Of a stretch of DNA of 64,000 bases, positions 22,216 through 32,900 are shown in pieces. The stretch is from Phlebotomus papatasi (Eukaryota; Arthropoda; Insecta; Diptera; Psychodidae): contig NC_077222.1 of NCBI RefSeq assembly GCF_024763615.1, positions 100,907,417 to 100,971,416 on the forward strand, given 5' to 3'. Below the pieces are notes generated by a model. It was given only the letters and a program-made list of their open reading frames with translations, did no database searches and was not told where the DNA came from. Positions within the stretch are counted from its first letter, which is position 1. Every line of letters starts with the position of its first letter. The translations under genes and the position numbers were made by a program.

Positions 22216-22660
22216 CGATTTTCATTTGACGTTTGTTCGGTTTCAAACGTTTCTTGCTTACCTCTGCTTTATAACTTTATCCAGAACATTTTTTATTATC
22301 TAAACGAGAAATGTGCTTTACAAGTTATTTTCCAAAAGCTGTTTTTAGCAAGAAAATTCTTGGAAAATTCTTTGGCAAAAAAGAGTTGAACCGAACTTTG
22401 CCGCGTAGGTGTCACACAGCAAAACGAGTGCAAAAGTGGCGGAGAGTATTTTGTATTTATTAAACTCCAGAGAAATTTAGGCCTTAAAAACACATTTGTG
22501 ATGCTGGGAATTCTTCCAAAAATCATTTAATGCAGAGGCGAGCAAGAACCGTTGAAACCGAATAAACGTCAAATGAAACATAATGTTAATAGTCAAAACA
22601 CTACTAGAACAAACTTATATTGACGTTTATTCGGTTTGAACGGTTCTTGCACACCTCTGA
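22216..22660. repeat. Three-armed inverted repeat (GACGTTTATTCGGTT family)
   Basis: TTGACGTTTGTTCGGTTTCA (continuing to CTTACCTCTGC) at 22217-22266 is inverted at 22532-22573 and appears again in direct orientation at 22619-22660. The outer arms could pair with the middle one. A short related piece is at about 22167-22185. Non-coding. Confidence 0.6.
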
Positions 22661-23191
22661 AATGTCTTCCTATCAGAATTGTGCTGCTTTAGAAATTGTA
22701 TGCAGTCTAATTAGAACCATGGATTTCGGATGGGCCTTTTCGCCATGTGCAATGTTGGAATTATTTGTTTTTTTTGCCAATTGGAATGTAAGTCGACGAA
22801 AAATTATATCTCCCGAAGGAGAAATATTTTAAAAACAAGGATTAAAATTTCAATATTTTTTCTTTTCTATATTCCTTGCTCGAATTCCTTAAAACATTTG
22901 ACGTTTATTGAAGTTCATGAAGGATTTTCTTCATAAAAAATAAAAATTTGAAGTCTCGGTCTCTTTTCTCTTGGAAGCTGGAAGATATCGAATTTCAAAT
23001 TTTTTTTATTTGACAAATGATTAATTAATTCTTTATTGTACATGGGCCTACTGGCCATTTTGTACATGATAAATGTGAAATAAATAGGGTGCCTGAGTCC
23101 ACTTCAATAAAACCTAAACCTAAGCTACTTGACATTTTGCTCCCTATGAAGTTTATTCAAATATCTTACAAAAATGGTTCGAAAATACTGG

Positions 23192-23407
23192 TAGGGGGAA
23201 GTGGGGCACTTTTGAAAGTGGGGCACCTTTGAAATTGGAATTTTTCACCTATTTTTAAATAAAATTGAGCCTTATCGTGATATAATTTAGCTTCTCAATC
23301 TGTTTGTGCAGCTAAATTACATCACAAGGCTCAATTTTATTTAAAAATAGGTGAAAAATCCCAATTTCAAAGGTGCCCCAGTTTCAAAGGTGCCCCACTT
23401 CCCCCTA
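23192..23407. mobile_element. TAGGGGGAAGTGGGGCAC MITE, copy 1
   Basis: 216 bp and almost fully self-complementary: the ends TAGGGGGAAGTGGGGCAC and its inverse, with arms that pair up to a short loop around 23295. Copies at 38383-38586 and 41278-41496; a single end at about 23592-23608. No ORF. Confidence 0.85.
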
Positions 23408-23904
23408 GATAAAGTTTTGAACAAAAAAAGTAAATTAATCTGTAATTTAAAGAAAAAGGTATAGAAAAGAAAAGGATTGTTTTTTATTTGACAAATTTTG
23501 CTCCAGTTTTCCATATAAACTAAATTATTTATTGAGTTTATATGTATTGAGCAAAACAACTAAATTTTAAAGTTGATCCAATTCAATTTTGCCCCACTTC
23601 CCCCTAATTTCAGCTGAAATAGGATTTTTTTTTTTGACTTTTAAATTAGGAATTTGGATATTTTATTCAACATGGTGGATAGTGAAATATTTCTTTGGAT
23701 ATTACAATAAATTGTTATGTAGCAAATATCGCAGGAAATTTATAAATAATTAAAAACTTATGAAGATCGAAGTCAGTCAAAACAATTTTCTTACAAAGTA
23801 CTTTCTGGCTCGATTGCAATAGCTGTGAGATTGTAAAAGGGCGCCTTAGACTATTGCGTCACGGATGAAACGTCAGATTTTATAGTGCAAAAATTCCGTG
23901 AAAG

Positions 23905-26900
23905 ATGGCTGCTGAAGGAAGTGCTGAGAAAAATACCGTGAATATCCTGGCTGAGACAGGAGAGAGGATTGATTTCCAGCTAGATGACTCGGACTTGCAG
24001 GACTGCATTGATAATCCTTTAGATATTGCTGATCTGCAGCGAGTGATTGAGCAGGGGACGTCGTTTAGTGACAAGGCCTTTCCGGACGATGTTACGTCCT
24101 CTGAAAAGGTCTTCCCGGACACCAAGGCGGAGCAGCTGAATGGGTAACAAGATCAATAATTCACTTCATTAGCTATTTTGGTGCATTTATCTGGTATTTT
24201 TCCATGTTGTTTTGCCCACTGTGCTGGGCTATTTTGTTCGAAAAAAAAAACAAACTGGATGTGATCCTCCCCATTCCGATGCAACGATATCACTGATCTT
24301 TCGTGATAATTCCCATCTTTCTGACCACAAATTCTTGTTAATCAGTTACATGGAGCATACAATCCTTCCTGATGAAATATCCCTCTGTATACGACCCGGA
24401 GCTAAACACAAACTCAGCGGAGAGCCCTCGCATGCGACGATTACAATCGAGGTACTTTGCATTTCGTGAGTGTTTTCCTTCCTTCTCGCCACCCAAAATC
24501 TCTAATTGCCATCATCCACCCACATTCTAAAATCCTCATTAATTGTGTCAGATAATCATTTACCAGAAATTTTGTGAGTTTGTGTCGTCTTTTGCTTTTT
24601 TTCGCTTTTTTAAAACAGCTTCTTCCATCCCTTTATTGTCTGCCTCAGCACTTATCACAAGAAGCATATCATATCGCTGTGTGGAGCTATATTATTCATT
24701 CTAATGACTCTGTAGATGTACTGGCCATAAATCATCCCAGAGTGTTTCATCTTAGTGCCGAGAGGAAGATGTCTAATCAAATATAAGCTGGTTTTTATCC
24801 ATATTTCTCTCACAATTGCATCTTCAATTCGTTCACTTCCATATACAGAACAGATTTGTCCCAAATATGATGACGCATTTACAATTATTAATTTTATAAT
24901 AGTTTTTTTTAAGATTTTGAAAATTGGAATTAGAAAAAAAAATAATGGTAAAAAATTATACGATATTTTTTCCGAGAATAAAATAAAAACAGACTTAAAA
25001 ACAGTGTTAGCCCTATTGAAAAGAATTCCTATGTCTCCAGCACACCTTTTAGATCAAGAAAATTTTCTGAAATCTAAATTCAGATCCTTTCTTTCTTAAA
25101 TGGTTTGCTTTGCTTGTTCCTTTGGCATTCAAAATTAGATTGAACGAGATTGAATTTATTCTGATGTTCAAAAGAAGAAGAAGAAGAAGAATGTTACAAA
25201 GTGGGATAGACATATGCAAAACGTTTGAGAAAGAAAGGGATGTGAATTTCGATTTCAAGTAACTTACCTGATTTAAAATGTGTGCCGGAACGGAACCATT
25301 AGAATCTAACGGTTTCGGCACACCTTTTTGATCAGTAAAATTTCATGAAATTTAGATTCATATTCACTTCCTTTTTAAACGTTTTGTAAGTCTACCACAA
25401 TCTTTCGCACTCAAAATTAATTAGAAATAAATTGAATTTATTGTGATATTTAAAAGAAGAAGAGTAGAAGAAAAGTTTGAGATAGATATATTGGCTCCGT
25501 TCAGTAATGGCCTTTCGAAGAGACAAAGTCGCTCTAAAAAACCAAGCCAAACTTATGCCCTAGACACACTTATGACTAAAGTCCAGAGGCGACTAAGCTA
25601 GTTCATAGCCAAGTCAGTTCCTGACACACTACAATCCAATTTTCGATAATACAGGATTTTTTTGTGTTTTCCGGCAGTTAATTTAATATGAGTGGAAACT
25701 GATAATGACAATTGGTATATTGGTATTGAATTGACTAACAAATTTACAAAACATGATCTTAATTCTCTTTCTATTCCTCTCCTATTCCTCCACACCCATG
25801 TTTTTAAGTTATCTTGAAATTGATACCAGGTTACTTATTATTAAATATATTTTAAAGATAAGGTATTTTCAATTGGATTGGGGTGAGATTAGTTTTATTT
25901 GAAAGGCCTTGAACTCCCGGATAAGTTTGAATGAATTTTATACGATTATAAATCGCAAACCAAACAGTAGCGACACCCATGCCTAAATTAACGTTAAGGA
26001 TAAGGTTAAGGATAAGTGCTTTCCAAAAACTTATTGGTGAGCCTTTAAACTTGAATTCGAAATTCGATATTTTCCAAAGTAAACGAGATCGAGGCTTTTA
26101 ATTTTCTCCATAGAACTTCTTAATAGTTTAAAACATTTTGTTGAGCACACACTGATCAATTTTTATGAACTTTTTTTCATTTTTTTTTCATCAGTCAGTC
26201 TTCTCAAAATTATTTGGATACGCTGATAAAGAATTCGATGTTCATGTAACAAAAATATACAGTAGACTCTCCCAAATTCGGGCATTTGGGACCGAAATGT
26301 CAACCGAATTTGAGACAAATTCGGGCAACAAATTAAAGAGCCGAATTAGCGAGAGTCTACTGTACACTTCAGTTACATTAACTCGGCTTATTTCGTCTCC
26401 AGTTCGCCTTTTTTGCTTGCTCTAAATCAGAGACTTCTGTCGTTTAACATAACGTTTGGTTAACGACTTGTCATATTTCTCGTCAAGATAGAGTGAAATG
26501 GTCTAGTGCAAATTATAGAGGAATAATTTTCGGCCAATATTCCGAAAGACAAAATCTCGATAGTGAAGATCCTGAAAAGCCAAAATCCTGAACGACAAAA
26601 TCTCGAAAAATCAAGATCCCTATAAGAGACAAAATCCCGATATACAAAATTCAGAAAAACTAAGATTTCCAAAAGCCAAAATCCTGGAATTCGAAGTGCC
26701 GAACGCCAAGATCCCTAAGACCAAAATTTCGAAAACCAAAATTCTGAAAGTCAAAATCCCGAAAACCCAAAATCTCGAGAGCCAAAATTCCGAAAGCCAA
26801 GATCTCGAAAAGTCAAGATTCTGAAGCAACAAAATCTCGAAAACCAAAATCTCAAAAACCTGAAATCTTGAACGTCAAAATCGCTAAAAGCTAAATTCAT

Positions 26901-29900
26901 GAAAACCAAAATTCTAAAAAAGGCTAAAAAGCCAAAATTTCGACGTAAAAATTCCGAAAATTTAAAGTTCGAGGACGCCAAATTCCCGAAAACTAAAAAT
27001 TCCGAACGCTAGAATCTCGAATGAGCAAAATCCTGAAAGGGACAAAATTATACGGAGGATAATGTATAGAATAATTTCTCAAAAGACAGAAAATTTCCTT
27101 TCGCCTCCAACAAGTGGGAGTGCAATCGTTGGAGTAGGGTAGAGTCAGCCCTTTTGGCCACCTAAAGTAAAATCACATTGTAAGGCAATTATGAGTTTAT
27201 TTAGAACAGGAAAATGGATCTTATTTCGTGACCCCTAATCTAACGAATCAGAAAACCATATTTGATTTTGTATCGACTTGATTAATTCTAAGTTATTGAA
27301 AGAAATTCTCGACAAGGTAAACAATCACTAAAAGAACATGGGATTCTTAAGAAACTTGTTAATATTAAGAGAAATTGTTTTGCATTATTTCCAAAAGTCC
27401 ATTTTTTAATTAACTAAATTTTATTGTGATATCATCATTAACAAGATTTTCTAATAAATTAAATGAAAATCGGATGTGGCTAAAAGAGTTTACTTTTTTC
27501 GGCTGTGTAAGTACTTTTGGCCATTCATTTTCCCCATTTTCCCATACATTTTACACATGGCGCACCTCGCGGATTTCAGTAAAACCAATCGTGACTTTTG
27601 AGTGACTTTTACATCAAATAGAAAATGTGCAAAAGGTCGTTTAAAATACTCTAATAATCGCATGAAATTGGTGTTAAACAAAAATAGGACTTGTGCTGTG
27701 TATGGCCAAAAGTGCTTACAAAGTGGCCAAAAGTACTGAAACATGCATAGTTGCATAAAATGAATTTTTTACCAAAATATCCAAAAAAATTGGGAATTCT
27801 CTTGGATTATTAGGAAGAAACGACTTTAAGGTATCTTTGTACTAAATTTCATTTTATTTAAGTGAAGATTATAAAAATTACAAGCACATGAAACCTTAAA
27901 ATGGCCAAAAGTACTTACTCCACCCTAGCTATGACACATAAGAATTCGAGATTGTGGCATTCAGGATTTTGGGTTTCGGATTTTGCATGAAATGTGGAGT
28001 TAGCTAAGAATTGGGACACTTTAGAACAGGAAGGGAGAGATATAAAGATTTACTTGTGAAGAAAGGGATTTAATATGACCTATTCGGGATTTTGATACAT
28101 TCGGAATTTCGGTTTTCCGGATTTCGGGCCATTGGTGATTTTGGCTGTTTTGAATATCAATTCATTCGGGATATTTGGCCTTTTTGGGATTTTGGATTTC
28201 GGGATTTTGGCTTTCGGGATTTTGACATCCGGAACTTTAACCGGATATATGGCTCTTTTTCAAAAGCCATATCAATAATTAAAGATTGTGTGTTTTTTTT
28301 AAAGTTCTTATGCCAGATAAGGTAAAATGGTACAACATCAATCAAATTAAAATTAAAAATCCTAAAAATCCAATATTGAACGCAATTGTAAGGGTTCCAT
28401 TTACTCAAAATTAGACCACGCCCTCTATAAGACTTTTATAAAGAAGCGAAATGTATTGTTCAAATTTAAGGAGTGAGAAATGTCATCTAAACCCCCCAAA
28501 TGTTCAAATTTGAGGAACTAAAATTTTTGCAAGGTTAATGCACATCATTTTTGAGACAAATCTGTACGATAGAGTTGAACTGGAAGCATTTATTGTTATT
28601 CATCTCAGCCTCTCTAGGCAAATTAACGCGGAAATAATAAGCGTGGAGAAAAGCTTTTGAAAATGAAGATGGATGGGCGTGTGTAATATTTTCAAAATCT
28701 ATTTTAGGGCTCCGAACCGCACATCTTGGCGCGATATCGTTGCAACTACGACAGTTGCTCGAGAAGCTACAGCACTGTGGGCAACTTGAGGACACACCTA
28801 AAGACGCACAGAGGTAAGTTTTTTTTTAATTTTTTTTATTTGTATTTTCTGCAATATTAAAAGTTTTTTGAAAATATTTTAAAAACACGCTTACGATGTT
28901 AGAGATCTTAAAATGGTAATTACGAGAAGAAGTGCTTTTAGCGGGCTTTTTGGGGGACAGAAAGGGGTTTTAGTGTTGATATTTTTGGTTTGCAGGGGAA
29001 TATCGGTTTAAGTGTACACAGGAAGGATGTGGTAAGGCTTTTCTCACTTCCTACAGCCTTAAGATTCACATTCGTGTGCACACGAAGGTGAAACCGTATG
29101 AATGTCCTGAGGGGGGATGTGAGAAGTCATTCAATACGCGATACCGCCTCAGGGCGCATCTTCGGCTGCACAATGGGGAAACGGTCAATTGTACAATGTG
29201 CCATAAGTTTTTTACGACTCTCAGTGATCTTAAGAAGCACATGAGGACCCATACGCAAGAGAGACCGTACAAATGTGCTGAGAATGGATGTGGGAAGGCT
29301 TTTATTGCTTCCCATCATCTCAAAACACATATCCGGATCCATACAGGAGAGCGTCCGTATTCATGTCGCGAAGATAATTGCACAAAGGCATTCAGTACGG
29401 CTCATAGCTTAAAGTCTCACGTGAAGACGCATAAAAAGTACAATCAGGTGAAGAAGGAAGTTGCACCAGGTGAGGAAATAGTCAAGGGGAGAAGCTGTGA
29501 AAAATCTCCGGAGAAATCCGACCCAAAAAGTGAGGTTAAATCCACGGAGAAGAATGCAGAATCCTCTGAACAATTCAATTTGGAGACATCAAAAGCAATT
29601 GAAATGGCCATAGCTAATGAAATTGAGATCCCATCCCCATGGATAGATGTCTCAGAGCTAGCTTCGAAGCCCATTATGCCAGCTGTTCCGGTCACTCCAG
29701 CCTGCATGGCCCTGCCGACTGGAGTAACTTCCTACGTTGATCTTCCCTTCAATATCGCCTCAGCGGACACGGATTTCATCGATTCTTCCTTTGAGAGTGA
29801 ACAAATGTCCTTTGAGCAACTCTTTGGGTCTCCAGGCAAGGACAAGGGGACTCGGGAGGGTGTCGATACGGATACCGGAACTATGGATATTGGTACAAAT

Positions 29901-32900
29901 TTCTCTCCTTTACCCACGGATTTGGGCAATAAGCAGCAAATTGAGGCTGAAGCTCTGCTCAATGAGATCTTCTTTGAGACACTAAATACACCAACATCAA
30001 ATCTGCCCAGCCAGGGAAAGATTATGATGTCTGAACAATTTGAAAATATGCAGAATAATGTGGAGTTTCCGGAAACTGTCACGGGGACCAGTGCTGAAAT
30101 GTTAATGGTCAGGACGGCTTCGGTTCTTGGAAATGGGAACAATACCAGGGCTCTTCAGGTAAGGTTTCTGATAAGACTCAGAGATTTGTAACTAAATACG
30201 TGAGCAATTGAATTTGATTGATTTATCTTACCATCAAACAATCGCCATGAGATAAAGAATTAACCCATTTGAACAATGTACTAGAAAAACTAAGTGTGAA
30301 ATATTCTGAAGGTGATTTTCTTGAAGGTCATTGATTCTTTACATTATTTTACTTTAAATTACATTTATTTACATTGTGTAACTATCAAAGAAAAGACTTT
30401 GTCTCCTAAAATCCAAATCAGAAAAGAAAATGAAGGAAAATATTACCAAAATCGACGTTGAGTCAAAGTTTCCATTTATAAATTCGTGCGCAAACTATCC
30501 ATAAAATATTCGAGTTCAAATTGTTTTTTAAGTGATTAATGCACGTTGATTCGATTATCAGAGTTTATACTTGCTATCATGCCTATTTTTATTTTTTTTT
30601 AAATGAATTTATAATAAAAATCAAATGCAAAGATACCCTTACAGAAATCACAAAAATGCCAAGAAAACGGTTCAGATATTTGAAACAAAGTTTTCACATG
30701 TAAAAAGGGTGAGAAACATTCGCAGTTTCTACTTGACAAATTAATTTCACTTAAGGTTTATACTTCAGTCGAGATGATTTTCGCTTAGCGGGAACTCAGG
30801 AGTCGCTGTTGAGCAGAAATTTTTTAATGTGCAAAGTCCAAAAAGTAGTGTAACAATTTTGGTGACTAGTTCTTTCCCAAAAATTTGCACACCTGAGTGT
30901 AGTGTAAGGTCTGAAATTGTAGAAGTCAACGTGAGAGAGTGCTCCGAGAGAGAGAAATAGATCCTCTTGGAGGGGGTTGAGAGCGCGGCTATAAAAGAGC
31001 GAAGGATGCTGTCAATTTCCTCTTTGCCGCCTAGCCGTCTACGGATTAGTTAGTCAAGTCAGTGTCGCAATAAAAGCTTTTTCCTCAAGCCACAGTGTTT
31101 ACTTCCGGTTCTTATAAGAACGCGTGTCCACTTGAAATACGTCACTGAGGAAGGAGGAAACCCCCTCCGAAACGTCGGTTTTATGAGAAAATAAAGAAGA
31201 AGGAGCCTAAGGTGAAATCCGTGTTCATTTCTTTATCTATCCAATCTATTGAACGAAAATCATATAAGAAATTTCTTCAGTTTTTTGGAAAATGCAAAGG
31301 TATTGGAAAACATTAACAAAATTGTTGGTAAAAATACAAATAAAAAACCAGTGGTAAGCCCAGATAAGCCTATGGTAGCAGAGTTTTTACAGGTGACCTC
31401 GAAATGCGTACAACTTGGGGTGCTTGCAACTTGGAATACGTGAAAATTTGATTGTCAGTTGAATTTTGGGGGTAAAGAATTGTGTCGAGCAAACAATTCT
31501 CAAACCACCGAAATAGAATTTTCACGAATTCCAAGTTGCAAGCACCCCGAGTTGTGCACGCATTTCTAGGTTACCTGTAAAGAATCTCTGCTACCATAAG
31601 TTTATCTGGGCTTATCACTGGTCATTTTCTATCTTAAGCAGTCTGAGTGTAGAAGGCCAACAAAAGAAAAAAAAAGTTCATTGAAATCGGTTAATAAACA
31701 TTCGATCTCAGATACAATATATAAACCAAAATTTCATCGAAATCGATTCATAAACACCGAAAATATGGTCCGGTCAAGACATTTTCGATTATGGCTGGGG
31801 TCAGGGAACATAGAGGGAGGAGTGCGACCCACAGTTGGAAAGGTTTCGACCTCAGATACAACATACTAAAATTTAAAGAAAAAGCATAGTCTAGTTTTCG
31901 AAATATTCGAAATCGAAATTTCGAAAATCGATTTTTCGATTAATCGGTCTTTCGATTAAATCGGATGAATTTGGGGTGCCGTAAAGAGTTTTATTATTCC
32001 ACGAAAGCTTTTCCGCGAAAGCTGAAAAACGTTGAGCAAAAATTTGCGAAAGGCATACGGGAAAGGTTTGAACAAATTCCACAATTTCCTTCTGACATTG
32101 AGGCTGAATGGGCATGCTTCCAAACAGCCATTCGGCCTCGGCTACAGAAGCTTGTGGCGTTAAGCGCATTAATGTGACGAACAACATGAAACGGTCATCT
32201 TGGTGGGGAAAACCGGGAGTAAAAGAAGCCGTTGCGTTGGAGTGAAAAAGAAGGCTTACAAGTTGTACATGCAACGTAAAGATTCTGAGTCTCTTGATCG
32301 TTACGTTGAAGCGCGAAGGGCTGCAAAGCTCGCAGTTAAAGCCGTTAAAGAGGAGGTGTGGAAAAAGTTCAGTGAAAAGCTGGAACTCGACTACAGGATG
32401 GCAAACAAAACTTTCTGGCAAACAGTCCAAAGACTCCGAAGGAAGAAGATCAATTCAATCCAAGGAGTAACATCCAAGAAAGGAAATCTTTTGACCAAAG
32501 AGGAAGAGGTCTTAAATCGCTGGAAAGAGTACTTCTCAGAATTGCTCAATCCTCAACAAGGCACTGATGATGACGTACCCACGATAAAAGGCAGGGAAGA
32601 GAGTAGTCCCTTCAGAGAGTAAAATCCTGTATGCGATCAGTAAATTGAAGGATGGAAAGGCTGCAGGAATTGACGAAATACGTCTCGAAATGCTATAAAG
32701 CGTCTGAAACGCGAAGATTTGTTGACAAAAGTGGTCTCCGGGGGATTGATTGTGGAAATTGGGGGGGGGGGGGTTGGGTGTTGAAAAAATCGAGGGAAAA
32801 TATACTGCTCTCTCCATGGAGTTCGAGCAGTAATAAATAATAATAATGGTGGCACAACGTGTTCCATAGAGTAACTTAGGTCTTCTCGCAAGGGGAGTTC

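Larger units (their letters stand above)
20000..23904. other. Divergent intergenic region, PMPCA to MTF-1
   Basis: This region should hold both promoters. The middle is filled by the elements at 20217-21110, 22216-22660 and 23192-23407. In the remaining 21113-22215 and 22661-23190 I see only short ORFs without known motifs. Confidence 0.45.

Noticed and set aside
25165..25190. (AAG)n run suggesting a coding poly-Lys/Glu or microsatellite of note
   Set aside because: It is part of the internal sequence of the GGCACACC MITE family and short.
29732..30142. 136-codon minus-strand ORF
   Set aside because: Antisense shadow of MTF-1 exon 4.
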